A DNA stretch of 64,000 nt from Hypholoma sublateritium FD-334 SS-4 (taxonomy: Eukaryota > Basidiomycota > Agaricomycetes > Agaricales > Strophariaceae). Location: NCBI GenBank assembly GCA_000827495.1, contig KN817595.1, positions 1-64,000 of the forward strand. Reading direction: 5' to 3'. Positions 35,703 to 46,448 of this stretch are shown here, piece by piece. Below the pieces are notes generated by a model. The model had not been told where the DNA came from and searched no databases. It saw only the letters and a program-made list of their open reading frames with translations. A program made the translations under genes and the position numbers. The first letter of the stretch is position 1. Each line of letters starts with the position of its first letter.

Positions 35703-37860
35703 CTACGTCTGCGCCTTGGCTCGCACCTCCCGCCAGAACTCCTCCCACCGCGGCACGCGCGCACCATGATCCGTCTCGCCCTCGCGCCTGTCCTCCCCGC
35801 TCGGGTCCCTGGGTGCCTCTCGCCCTGCAGCAGCCTCAGCAGCAGATGGAGCACCCAGAGGTGACGGCGCCGCCGCGCCACCGTACGCCTCGCGCTGCGC
35901 GAGTGCCAGGCGGTCGAGCGCCCTGAGCAGCGACGGCGTCGCGGGCACCGGCGCGGGGCGCGGTGGTGCGAACTCGCTTACCTCGGCGGCGTTCGTGTCC
36001 GCGAGGCGCTGCAGGAACCCGGGCGTCCAGGCGACGTCCGCGTCGGGCGCCGCGCGCGCAGTTGCGAGGCTCGCGCGGCGGAGGAGCCCGCGCTGTGCGG
36101 AGACGTCCTCCTCGTAGTCCGAGTACTCGAGCGCGAAGTCCGCCTCTCCCGCCGCCGCCCCCGCCGCGGTGCTGGGCGCGGCGCTCGTGCGGCGGCGCAG
36201 ACGCGCCTTGAGCTGCGCGATCTCGTGCTCGTAGTCCAGCGGCGCGCGGCGGTCCTGCGAGGTGTCTTTGCGCGGCGCGCCCGTGGGGTGGTCGACGAGC
36301 GTCGGCGTCGACGAGGACGTGCGCGCCGTGTGTCCGTGTCCGGCGTCTGCGCCTGCTTTGAGGTCCGCGAAGCGCAGGGCCCGATGCTGGGAGAGCGGTG
36401 AGTCGGAAGCGGAGGACGACGGTGCGCCCTTCGGCGGGTCTGTGTCGTCGTCGTCGTCGTCGCTCGAGTCCCCAGCCTCGCCGAACTTGACGGGCTTTCG
36501 CCCCCGCCGGTCGATCCCGTCGGTGAACTTCCACCCGCGGGACTTCCTCGAGCGTTTCTTCTTCAGAAGTTCGGTGCCCGCTGGGACGCTCGTAAGCTCG
36601 ATGTCCTTTACCCCCTTCGAGCTGTGGGAGACATTGTGCATTGTAACCGGGAGGTGTGCCTGGCTATGTGGGTTGGGGAACGCGGTCTTCATATCCACCT
36701 CGTGGGGGAACAGAATGTCCTTCTCCGTGGCTCCTTGAAGCTCGCCTGAAAAGAATCGCTCCATGAGAGACCTGTACGGCCGGAAGGAGCCAGTGCGGTG
36801 CGCTTCGTTCGGTAGGCCGGCGGCGTAGTTCGCCAGGTAATTATCCCATTTCTGCAGGGAAGCCGTCAGCGAGGGTAAAGCGCGCGGAGACACTGACTGA
36901 CCTCGTCAGGACACTCGCCGATCCACTTCCGCAGCGCCCAGTCGACGGCGACGCCGGAAAACAAGAACACGGCGTATCCCGCGCTGAGCCCCTGCTCCTG
37001 GCTCGAGCCCCACCAGATTTGGCCGTTCGATCCCACAGGGCTAGTGGCCATCCACAGCCGCTCCCAGGGGTTCGCCCAGCCTTCTTCCTGGGGCCGCATG
37101 AGCAGCGCGATAGAGACAACGATGCCGAATGCGCCCGTCGACGCGGTGCAGAAGCGGAGCAGCGCGTGCATCATGAAGGTCGTCAGCCGCGATGCGGGGA
37201 GGAGCGCGAAGAGGAGGAGAGATACGGTGAACGACGGGAGGAATATGGCGGTGAGGATGATGCGCGAGCGCAGCGCTGGGTGGGCCGCGATGGAGAACGC
37301 GAGTGCGGTCAAAGTACTGGAAAGCCATCAGTCGATGTAGCGGGGCAGGTCAGGCGGACTCACCCTCCAGAGATGCCTATGAATGTGTAGGCAGCATGTC
37401 GATATCTTGAAGCGATTGGAGTAGTTATGGAACAAGTTATGACCCATATCGCGAGAAAAGACTTTGGGGATAGAGGTGCGGCGGAAGTGGTAGCAGGGAT
37501 CAACAGCGCAAGGGCCGTCGACAAGTGGACTAGATAATTTAATCAGACAATGTCGCCACTGAAATTGTGAAATGGCGTACCTCCAAAGGTAAATCCACCC
37601 GCTACTCCACCTAGTCCGCCTTCCAGTGCCCAGGTTAACTTCCACTGTTTTTTGGCCAAAGTAGTGAGTCCTGGCGTTGGCAGAGCGGCGTAGCTAGCAT
37701 TAGATTCTTTCTCCACTGCTGGGAATGCGCGCGAGCGATCGAGAGTAAAAAAGGTCCCCGAGAAAGCGAGGAAGAGAGAAATCGTCAGTAGAGGAACAGT
37801 GTACGCCAAAAGATAAGGCGTCGATGGTAGCAGAAGCGTCAGTGATGCGATCGCAGCCAT
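35703..37860 (-). CDS. DUF4203/TMEM198-like multi-pass membrane protein with long cytosolic tail
   Basis: Four exons (37860-37581, 37529-37364, 37316-36903, 36852-35703) give 669 aa. The start MAAIASLTLLLP is the first in-frame ATG giving an N-terminal hydrophobic segment; the frame is open further upstream without an ATG. About seven hydrophobic segments in residues 1-260 (LLAYTVPLLTISLFLAFSG, GGLGGVAGGFTFGG, STALALLIPATTSAA, IILTAIFLPSFTVSLLLFAL, AFGIVVSIALLM, GYAVFLFSGVAVDWAL) fit the TM7S3/TM198-like fold, followed by ECPDEKWDNYLANYAA typical of the fungal family. The remaining ~380 residues are charged and low-complexity, with an Asp-rich run (DSSDDDDDDTD) and possible coiled-coil EHEIAQLKARLRRR. 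Transporter or scaffold function unproven. Confidence 0.85.
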
Positions 37861-38431
37861 GGTGGTTGATCGTGAGTCGTCGTAAGTTTCGTTGGTCGTG
37901 AGGTCGTTAAACAGACTATTAATGAGAATAAGAGCAAGAACAAGAGAAAACAAGCAGGCGGATAGATAAATGTCTCGGAGTCGACTTGCAGCCTGTGCGT
38001 GCAAGGGGAGAGGTATTGAATGTCTCGCGTGGTATTACAAAGAGCCCATCAAAGTGTTTTTATCGCTGGGGTTGTCAGAGCGAAGAAAAGGGACTTTGTG
38101 GGGGTGTCGCTGGGCAAGGGCGAAGGCGAGCGCCATTTCGAGGCCGTGGCGTCATGGATGGTTGTTTGGCTAACATGTCGAAACCAAGCACGGTGATTCT
38201 ATTTTTGGTCAATCCGGCTGACAGCTCAATTTGGCAACAATTTGGCTTTCTTCAAGCTTTCTTCAACGTCGCTTTCGCGACTAGCGAGGTATAATCACGT
38301 CGATGCCCTCCACTAATCATTTGGTTATCTTTAGATAGGCTTGGATCGACCGGTGGACACTACATAACGTTTCTGTCCTATAGAATGACATAATTCATTG
38401 GAGCCCGCCGCCGCTTACTAGCTTTTGAGTC
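37861..38431. promoter_or_regulatory. Divergent intergenic region
   Basis: 571 bp between the divergent DUF4203 and epoxide hydrolase genes. It presumably holds both promoters; no gene and no clear TATA box. Confidence 0.5.
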
Positions 38432-40128
38432 ATGGCAACTATTCCACGATCCAACCTCCCACCGCCACTGACCACTAACGCCCAACCAACAATGACGACG
38501 GAGGAACCATACCAAATCGCAGTTCCAGACGAAGCTATAGCCCTCCTTCGTCAGAAGCTGGCGCTCACCGTGCTCCCCGACGAGCTGGACGAGGCGGGCT
38601 GGGACTACGGCGCCCCGCTCGCTGACGTGCGGCGCCTCGTCGCGCGCTGGACGCATGGGTATGACTGGCGGGTGCACGAGGCGGAGATTAACGCGGAGCT
38701 GCCACAGTTCACGCGTGACATCGAAGTGGACGGGTTCGGCGCGCTCAGTGTGCACTATGTGCACAAGAAGAGCGAGGTGGCCAGCGCGATACCGCTGCTG
38801 TTCGTCCATGGGTGTAAGCTCTACTTCACGCCTTATTTGACCTTCTACTGAAGTTTTGTGTTCGCGTTTAGGGCCAGGCAGCTTCTTGGAAGTGCGCAGG
38901 ATCCTCCCCCTTCTTTTGGAGAGCTCACCAGAACACCCCTCTTTTCACGTTGTCGCGCTGAGTCTGCCCGGATTCGGATTCTCTGAAGCGCCTAAGAAAA
39001 AAGGATTTTCACTGAAGCAATTCGCTGAGGTATGTTTCCTCTACTGCTATACATTCCGCAACCTTGTTACTTACGAATCTACACAACTGCAGGTCGGCAA
39101 CAAGCTGATGCTCGCCTTGGGCTATGACGAATATGGTCCGTCATCCCCTCGAGCCGTCTACCTCAGTAAACTAATCCTGCATCTTCAGTGACACAAGGCG
39201 GTGACTGGGGCCACATGGTATCCTTCACCAACCTTTCCTCGATCCATGTACCCTCCTGACATCCACGCCCCAGATCACACGACAGATCGCTGTCGACCAC
39301 GGCCCCGCCCATAGCAAGGCCATGCACTCCAACTTTCCCCTGTACGCCCTTTCCACCACCACCTACCTGGGCCCAAAATACTTATCTTATACTCACGTAT
39401 ACCCCCAGCGGCCTCCTCCCGCACCCGACGCGATCCCCGCTCCTCCTGCTCTCCCACCTCATGTTCCCCTACTCGCCCGCCGAGAAGGAAGGTCTGGCGC
39501 GCAGCGAGTGGTACTTCAAGTCCGGCAGCGGGTACGTCGCCGAGCAGACGACGCAGCCGCAGACGCTCGGGTACGCGCTCGCCGACTCGCCCGTGGGTCT
39601 GCTCGCGTGGGTGTACGAGAAGCTCGTGCTGTGGACGGACGCGTACCCGTGGTCTGACGACGAAGGTGCGTGCCGCGCGCGTTTTCAAGTGTCGCTGAAA
39701 ACTAACGCACGCCATGGCGATGCGCCGCCAGTGCTGACCTGGCTCTCCGTGTACTGGTTCGCGCGTGGCGGGCCCGCCGCGTCGCTGCGCATCTACTACG
39801 AGGTTGCGAAGACGACGCCGGAGCTGTTCAACCAGACGCAGGACCAGACGAGCGCGATTCCGCTCGGGTACTCGTTCTTCCCCAAGGAGCTTGTGCGCCT
39901 CCCCCGACGGTGCGGCGCGTTTCTGTCTCTGTTGTTGACTGGGGTGCTAACGTGCGGGGCAGGTGGGTGAAGACGCGCAATCTCGTGTTCCAGTCCGCGC
40001 TGCACGAGCGCGGGGGGCATTTCGCCGCGCACGAGGCCCCCGAGCTGCTGGTCGGTGACGTACGATGTATGTTTAGCAAGGGTGGACCTGCGTTTGGTGT
40101 GGTTACCGGGAAGACGGGCTACGCGTGA
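38432..40128 (+). CDS. Microsomal-type epoxide hydrolase (EHN plus alpha/beta hydrolase)
   Basis: Eight exons (38432-38813, 38872-39029, 39093-39135, 39189-39217, 39274-39341, 39409-39665, 39732-39909, 39963-40128) give 426 aa. The N-terminal EHN domain (YQIAVPDEAIALLRQKLALT, GWDYGAPLADVRRLV) is followed by the hydrolase core: oxyanion motif HGWPGSF, split across intron 1; nucleophile Asp in TQGGDWGH; and C-terminal catalytic His in RGGHFAAHEAPE. This is the EPHX1-like class common in wood-decay fungi, which opens epoxides by a covalent ester intermediate; substrates may be xenobiotic or lignin-derived. MTTEEPYQ (38492) is an alternative start. Its 3' end converges on the lipase gene 190 bp away. 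Confidence 0.93.
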
Positions 40129-40318
40129 AGCTGCTGAAGCTACCCCATGCTACTAGCACCCACACAACATTGGCACGAACTTTACATAGTGCCCAGATCT
40201 TAACTCGATAATAATGCAATTGAATGGTGGTGATACAAATATGACTATCCACAACACTTGGAGATACAGCAACATTGAGATCAGGCGCCCGCACGCGCGC
40301 TGAAAGCGATACAATACA

Positions 40319-42792
40319 CTACAACCCTGCCTCGTACATCTTCCGGGCCAGCGCGATGTAGAACCGCTCGAGGTCGTCTTTGTTCGCGAGCTCCCGCTTC
40401 CGTCGCCCGCGGCCCTCCGTCTCCATCCGGCGCTTCATCTCCGACGGCGGCGTAGACGGATCCGCGCTCGCTCCTTGGCTCGCGCTGGCGCCCACAGCAT
40501 GCGCGACGGCAGCCGCACTCAGGTCCCGCGCGCTATCCCCCGGCGCGCGCGGTGGGGCTGGTGCCGCGGGCCTCTCCCCGCTGGCTTCCTTATCCGCGGT
40601 AGATCGCCGCAGGATCGCCGCCGGCGACGGGACGCGCTCAATGAGCCAGTCGAACACGACGGACAGTGTGTCCGTGGACGACTTCACTGCGGCGTCATGC
40701 GCCGCCGGCCCCCCGCCAGTCCGCGGCGCCGGCCCGTCCAGTTGAGCCAGCGCCGGATCTGCACGCGCAAACGCCGACGGGGGAGACGTGGACTGTGGCA
40801 GAGCTGCAGCACTAGGAGAAGCGGTCATGCTAGCCGCGTGAGCCGCTGCCTCAGCAGGGGGGTGCTGGTGCAGCTTGTGCACACTGCCTGCCTTCGCCGC
40901 AGCCACCTCGTGATCCTTGCTCTTCTTCCATTCACCGACGAAGCGCGTCCAGTCGCCGAAGCCCCACCCGTCGCCCTGCACGCTCGCCGAGGCCGGAGCA
41001 CCGCCCACGGACCGCTTTAGGTTGGACAGGGACGACGCCAGAGGGAGTGAGCCGAGACCGATAGCGGGGATTGCGGGGATGTCGACGCCAAACTCAATTC
41101 CACGCGCGCCACGCATCTCCCAGTCTGCAGAGCCAAATGTGAGTGAGAGAGAGCCCAGATGCTTCTGGGGGATGACGCACGATCACAGCCTTCCATTGTA
41201 CCGAGGAATTCGCCCCACTTGGCGCTCTGGACAGTGACCAGCCCATCGTTGCCCCACTGGCGCTTGTCAGCCCAGAACGGCGTCTCCCCGTTGCCCTGTT
41301 GACCCTCGTTATCGTTTTCCCATAATTTCTTCAGACGTTCCCGCTCCTTTTCCTCGGCTCCGTCTAGCACCATCTTTGGGAGCCAGAATGGATGCCAAAC
41401 GCTTACGCTGTCGGCCGACATCCGTCCCGCGACACTGAAGTATTTGACACTAGGATCGTCTGGAGTGTTCGGGTTGAACACATCGTTGAGGTAGTTGGAA
41501 GTGAGGTTCGCATAAGCTGGCGAATCGACAACAGAGAGGATAAGCGTGGTGAACGACGAAGGCAACGAGGTCAGTGATTGCGCAAAGGATGTTTCGGACG
41601 CAGATTTAGAATTGGGGCTGGGAGCAGAACTATCAATTTGCCCGTCTTCATCTGCGCGTTGTCGAGCAATTTCTTTCTCTTGTTCACGAAGTTTACCGAT
41701 TCCAATGTTATTCTGTGAGAAATTAGTTTTACTCTGACGCAGATTCACCATCACTTACCTTGCACCAGTCCATAAAAGGACTCCCGCGGTGCGGCGTGCT
41801 GATGCTGGTTAGAGAAAGCGGGGCATACTCATGTGGTTGAATACGCGAAATCAGGTGTCGACAGTCAAGTCCACCCATTGAGTGAGCGAGAAAATTGATC
41901 CCCCGTCCACGCGCGCGTAATTGGAGCTGCTCGTCAAGTTTCGTTGCCCGTGAATAGATTGAGCCTGTACTGTTGAGAAATGAGACATTTTTCATCTCAA
42001 ATAGCAGACAGCTCACCCAGGGACAGACGTGACGATGACTTCGGCGCCAACCTTCCCGCGCAAAACGTTAAGCACATTCGACCAGTAATGCATACGCATG
42101 CTGGGAAATGTTGAAGGACCGCGTGAGTCAAATCCATATAAACCTGTAGTCAGTCAGCGCTTTGACGCGTCTTGACCGTGTAAATGGACTGACCATGGCA
42201 TAGCACGATAGGATACCGCGGAGTTCTGATTGGATCGACAAGAGCAGGGTTTGCCAAAAGTTGATGTATTATATCCTGCGGGAGATCACTCTCCTCTGGG
42301 ACTTTAGGAGGCACTTTGTGAGGTGGCCGCTCCTCTGGAGCGGATGTAGGTGGCATGGTCGGCGGAGGTGCATCGTTATAACTTGGACCATTTGACACTG
42401 TTTCAGGGCTCAAGAATAAGCTTGACCATCCAGGAATCCAGCCTGGGAGGCTGAGCGCAGCTTTATAGACTCGTATGTCAGTGATCTGCGTGATTCATGG
42501 ATATTATTAAGATCCGGGACATACCTTTCATCAGAGCTCCAGAGTCACTGACGAACTTGCGGGTGGTATCTGGACCTTCCAGATGTCCTATTGGCCACCG
42601 TGCCCATTCAGAAGAATCTGAACGTCGTGATTGATCATACGAGAACCTGTTCGCAGTCGGAGCGTCGCTTGGGATGGCCGCGAAGTTGCCATCCTTCCGA
42701 GTGCAGTGGTTAGATATGGATAGCGTTGAGACAACGTTCACAAGGCGCCTGAATAGGACGACAACATGAGCTGGAAAGTATACACTGCTCAT
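40319..42792 (-). CDS. Tgl2-like triacylglycerol lipase with long C-terminal extension
   Basis: Six exons (42792-42525, 42469-42194, 42143-42017, 41969-41759, 41712-41181, 41124-40319) give 739 aa. The start is MSSVYFPAHVVVLFRRLVNV, a basic amphipathic leader compatible with mitochondrial import; upstream frame is open but lacks an ATG. Core: IVLCHGLYGFDSRG, nucleophile elbow NFLAHSMGGLD (Ser), STPHRGSPFMDWC, and EGCDHWEMRG with the catalytic His. This matches the fungal Tgl2 lipase group (yeast protein 326 aa); the enzyme would hydrolyse acylglycerols. The extra length comes from an N-terminal linker and an Ala/Pro/Ser-rich insert (41000-40450) before a final basic helix DLERFYIALARKMYEAGL. 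Confidence 0.88.
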
Positions 42793-43214
42793 GGCCGTGC
42801 AGACATAGGAAAGGAGAAGGAGTGACGCTCGCCGCGCGGAACTTGTATCGTTTGGTCCAAGTTTTGCGCTGCCGAAGGCCGAGTTCTGTTTTAGGAAATC
42901 ACTCGCCCCAAGCAATTTGGCGTCCCACGTGCGCACATCGGCGACGGCCAACTCTTGAGGTCGCCGTGGCCAGAGTTGCTTCGAAGCAACTTCGAAGTCG
43001 AGCCCAAGATGGCTCACAGCATGACACACTGTGTCCTATTTAAATGCATGTTTTTCTTCTTTTCCTCCCAGAGCCCCTTTCTAGAGCCAGTCCAGGTGAG
43101 CCGCGCATGTGGCGTCTTTTCAACCGTCTGTCGATGGCTAAATTCGAACTTACTAGGTCACCTTTGTTCCAGCGCTTGCGACAAAGTCCTACTTGTTTTT
43201 TTCTGGAAAATACA
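42793..43214. promoter_or_regulatory. Divergent promoter region, lipase and F-box genes
   Basis: 422 bp between divergent starts. A TATTTAAA box at 43037-43044 points toward the F-box gene, and its position argues that the ATG overlapping it (43044) is upstream of transcription start. Confidence 0.5.
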
Positions 43215-44876
43215 ATGGGATCCGCCGGAATACCAACCTCCTCGGACTCCAAGTCCCGTTCCTTTGAATCGTCCGCCGCTCAAGCAAAGCCTCGACAATT
43301 TTATGTGCTCGTACCTCAGCGCAAGCAACATCCAGTGGCGCGACGTGAAAGACCGGCGGTCCATAATCTCCCCGACGATCTTCTGTTACGGATTTTTATA
43401 TTCAATGCTCTGTACAACCCCAACGACTTCGTGGGCTACCGCCCGAGCAAAGACGCGCGAAGGTGCTCCCAGGTGTGCCGCCGGTGGCGCTACTGTTCCC
43501 TCGCAGCGCCACTTCTCTGGGCGACCTCCTTGGATTTGTCGGACCCTATACTATGGCTACGAGAAGTGATCTTTCGTACAGGCTCCTGCCCGGTCGATGT
43601 CGTCGCGCCCTCGCCTTTTCCCCTTCTCTCGAAGCGGATATTCAATAGGCCCCTGTCGCTTTTCAAGCTCCAGGTGACTAGCTCAGATCTGAAGTATGAC
43701 GAGCAGAACATGGTGCTGGCGATGATGCTCTTTTGTCGCTCTCGCAGCTTTTATCTCTCTCTCAGAAACGAGATGTGCGAGGAGGAGCTAGATTTACCGG
43801 GGATAGCAGCGGGCGTCATTGAAATGCTGCAGACCCCAGCGCCCGATCTTCGTACGCTCTGCCTGAAATTGCCCGTTCCAGTATGGGATAGCATGTCGAC
43901 CAGACTCTTCGGAGCGTTCTCCTCTATTCGGCATCTGGGACTCTGTGCTTTGTCCAACAAGGTGTCTGTCACTATCCTATGGCTCGGGATACTGAGGCGC
44001 ATGGAGTCGCTGGAGTCGCTGGAGCTGCATTATCATATATATTCTACCCGGGACACAGTACTTGCAGACCCATGTGACGTTCAGCGGGTCGACATGCTGA
44101 ACCTCCAGTATCTCAGGCTGCACGGGGACAATCAGATGTGCAACCTCATCCTCCAGAAACTCTGGCTCCGCCCTGATCTTGACTTACAGGTCGAGATTGC
44201 AGACGGAACGGACGGCAGATACTTCGACGCGCTCATGGACGATATCAACTACAAGCTGGAGACCTTAAACGGCGTCAGCACACAACGCGGATTCAAGATC
44301 GACTGCACGAGCAACATTTTCTCGATTTCTACGGTTCCTGTGAACGCTCTCAGCGTAGGCAAGCTGTCGGTAGAGTGGCTTACTGACGACGACGGGCACT
44401 ACCGCCAGATCTTCGACAAGGCCGTCTTGATAATGCAAACAGCATGTCCCACTATAACCTACATGCAGCTCCACGTTGGGCTTTATAACGTGGCTCTGCG
44501 AGACCCCCACTGGGCCTCCCTACTGCAGCACTTTCCAAAAATCCAGCTATTGTCTATAATAGAGTACAGGACCCTGCTGCGCCTGCTTCCCTTGATCACC
44601 TACGGTCCTGCTGACTTCAACTCGCTCCTCCTTCCCGAAATTATGACACTGGAGATTGCTTACTTCGAGAAGGACGACCGACGGCGGAAACATGAGCTTT
44701 TTACATACAGGGCCAGGGAGGACTTCCTCCTCGATTTCTTGCAGTGGCGCCCGACGATCAAGAAGATCAAGCTCAGGGAATGCTTCGACTTTCCGAGGCA
44801 CCTCTTTCCTAACTATATTGTGGAAGGCGACAATATCGGTATCGATTCTAGGAACATGAAGAAAATTGGGTTGTAG
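43215..44876 (+). CDS. F-box-like domain protein
   Basis: Single exon, 553 aa from the ATG at 43215 (context acaATGG). The frame stays open to an ATG at 43044, which would add 57 residues, but that ATG overlaps a TATA-like box. The F-box-like motif is VHNLPDDLLLRIFIFNALYNP, then RCSQVCRRWRYCSLAAPLLW, about residues 50-105. The rest is leucine-rich (LRTLCLKLPV, SIRHLGLCAL, LQYLRLHGDN) without exact LRR spacing. Agaricomycetes carry hundreds of such genes; the F-box should bind Skp1 in an SCF ubiquitin ligase while the variable C-terminus selects the substrate. Target unknown. Confidence 0.85.
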   Translation: MGSAGIPTSSDSKSRSFESSAAQAKPRQFYVLVPQRKQHPVARRERPAVHNLPDDLLLRIFIFNALYNPNDFVGYRPSKDARRCSQVCRRWRYCSLAAPLLWATSLDLSDPILWLREVIFRTGSCPVDVVAPSPFPLLSKRIFNRPLSLFKLQVTSSDLKYDEQNMVLAMMLFCRSRSFYLSLRNEMCEEELDLPGIAAGVIEMLQTPAPDLRTLCLKLPVPVWDSMSTRLFGAFSSIRHLGLCALSNKVSVTILWLGILRRMESLESLELHYHIYSTRDTVLADPCDVQRVDMLNLQYLRLHGDNQMCNLILQKLWLRPDLDLQVEIADGTDGRYFDALMDDINYKLETLNGVSTQRGFKIDCTSNIFSISTVPVNALSVGKLSVEWLTDDDGHYRQIFDKAVLIMQTACPTITYMQLHVGLYNVALRDPHWASLLQHFPKIQLLSIIEYRTLLRLLPLITYGPADFNSLLLPEIMTLEIAYFEKDDRRRKHELFTYRAREDFLLDFLQWRPTIKKIKLRECFDFPRHLFPNYIVEGDNIGIDSRNMKKIGL

Positions 44877-45458
44877 AAAGGTCGATTATAATTGGCGTAC
44901 TCAGATCAGTGTACGCACGTACATAACTACTGAATTTTTGTACACGACGGAACGTTTTGGTCAACAATGTAGTTCTACTTGTACATACACCTAATGCTTC
45001 AGACTTTTTCCGGCATTATGTGGCACGAGTACTGCGAGATCAAGTCTATCCTTAATGCCTAAGTATGTATAGAAGCATTTTGATACCATTGATATAGTTT
45101 CTTGTGCCCCAATCGGCACATGAATACATACACACAATGCAAGCAAGTATGGATCGTAACAGATGGATGATGGTAGCACTCGTAGGTGGGACTGTCCGGG
45201 TGGCACGAGAAATTTTTACAATGGAAGGGGCCATATAAGCTCGGCGCCATCAGTGGTGTGCCGACGGGTCCAGATGGGATATAAAAGGTGCTTCGAACCA
45301 ACTTGCCATCAGTTTGCTCCTTTCCTCTTCTCTCCCCACCCTCTTTCTTTATTTCTCTTTATTCACCTGCGCTAGTCGTAGGCCGGTATTTCTTATTGAC
45401 TGCGTCACATCTGCGAACGGCCCGTTGACCCTTTTACGTCGTTTCAACAACATCAATC
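44877..45458. other. Intergenic, 3' flank of F-box gene and promoter of secreted protein
   Basis: 582 bp. It contains a TATA box at 45280 and a CT-rich leader (tcctttcctcttctctcccc) before the secreted-protein ATG, typical of a highly expressed fungal gene. Confidence 0.6.
45280..45287 (+). promoter_or_regulatory. TATA box of secreted duplicated-domain protein gene
   Basis: TATAAAAG, 172 bp before the ATG at 45459 and followed by pyrimidine-rich leader sequence. One of the clearest core promoters in the window. Confidence 0.7.
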
Positions 45459-46448
45459 ATGAAATTCGCACCAACGCTCGTTTTATCTGCTGCTATTCTG
45501 GCTGTCTCCGCGAGACCCCTTCGGCTTGCGCGCAGGGACGTGGACCCCAACCTTGTGCCGCAGTTTGGCGTCCAGCCGGGCGTGAACCCCACCGGGACAG
45601 GCGACTGCGACGGAATTCCAAATGCGCAGGGCGTGGCTATCAAGATACCCTGCACATGCCCACCCGACCGCGCCTTGTTCCTTGCTGTAATTATCTTAGC
45701 TGTGCAGCGGATGGCATCACATTTTGCTGATGCACAACACAGGATCTGAACGCGAACGTCGCGGCAGGCCACGCCGTCAACAATACCGGGGTAATAGTGA
45801 CCTTCCCGACGGACAACTCGCAGGCGTCGCAGCTCGCGCGCATCAACGCGGCTACGTTTACGCTGCAGAATCTCTTCGGTCCTGGTGTCGGCTGCCCACA
45901 GGCAGCGACGACCTTCGGTGCGCAAGCCCAGGCGATCCGTGCAGGTACCGCCGCACCGGCGCCCGCGACCCCCGCTCCAGCTTCGGTACCGGCTCCCGCG
46001 AGCACTTCAACCGCCGCATCCACCAGCGGCGGAGTCGACCCCGCGCTCGTCCCTCAATTTGGGGTACAGCCCGGCGTCAACCCAACGGGCACTGGCGACT
46101 GCGACGGCATCCCGAACGCGCAGGGCGTGGCCATCAAGATACCCTGCACATGCCCCCCCGACCGCGCCTTGTTCCTTGCTGTAAATTTCTCTTACCTGTG
46201 CACCGGATGGCATCACAGTTTGCTGATATCTAACACAGGATTTGAACGCGAATGTCGCGGCGGGCCACGCCGTCAACAACACCGGGGTCCTAGTGACCTT
46301 CCCTACGGACAACTCGAAAGCGTCGCAGCTCACGCGCATCAACGCGGCGACGTTTACGCTGCAGAATCTCTTCGGCCCTGGTGTTGGATGTCCACAGGCA
46401 GCGACGACTTTCGGTGCACAAGCACAAGCCATCCAGGCGAGCTCATGA
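45459..46448 (+). CDS. Secreted protein of two near-identical ~130-aa domains
   Basis: Three exons (45459-45686, 45743-46180, 46239-46448) give 291 aa. Signal peptide MKFAPTLVLSAAILAVSA, then a Kex2-like site LARR. Two domains, each starting VDP.LVPQFGVQPGVNPTGT and containing GDCDG, KIPCTCPPDRALF, DLNANVAAGHAVNNTG, FPTDNS.ASQ and GPGVGCPQAATTF (four Cys per copy), are joined by an Ala/Pro/Ser/Thr linker. Similar single-domain secreted proteins occur across fungi (from memory) but have no assigned function. Each domain has an intron at the same codon, so the duplication was genomic. Candidate effector or cell-surface protein, by inference only. Confidence 0.88.
45540..46435 (+). repeat. Direct repeat of ~400 bp (domain duplication including intron)
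   Basis: Units at about 45540-45938 and 46034-46435 are highly similar in exons. They are still recognisably similar in the introns, which both contain ggatggcatcaca and ttgctgat. This indicates a recent tandem duplication. Confidence 0.85.

Noticed and set aside
35836..36534. 232-codon minus ORF overlapping the DUF4203 gene
   Set aside because: Out-of-frame reading of the GC-rich tail; Arg-rich composition and no splice support.
37861..38004. Extended N-terminus of the DUF4203 protein to 38004
   Set aside because: The frame is open but begins with TTG; the first true ATG at 37860 gives a typical hydrophobic N-terminus.
42793..43029. Extended N-terminus of the lipase to 43029
   Set aside because: Begins with GTG and adds non-family sequence; MSSVYFP at 42792 is the first suitable ATG.
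43044..43214. N-terminal extension of the F-box protein from ATG 43044
   Set aside because: This ATG overlaps a TATTTAAA box, so it probably precedes transcription start; the 43215 ATG has a better context.
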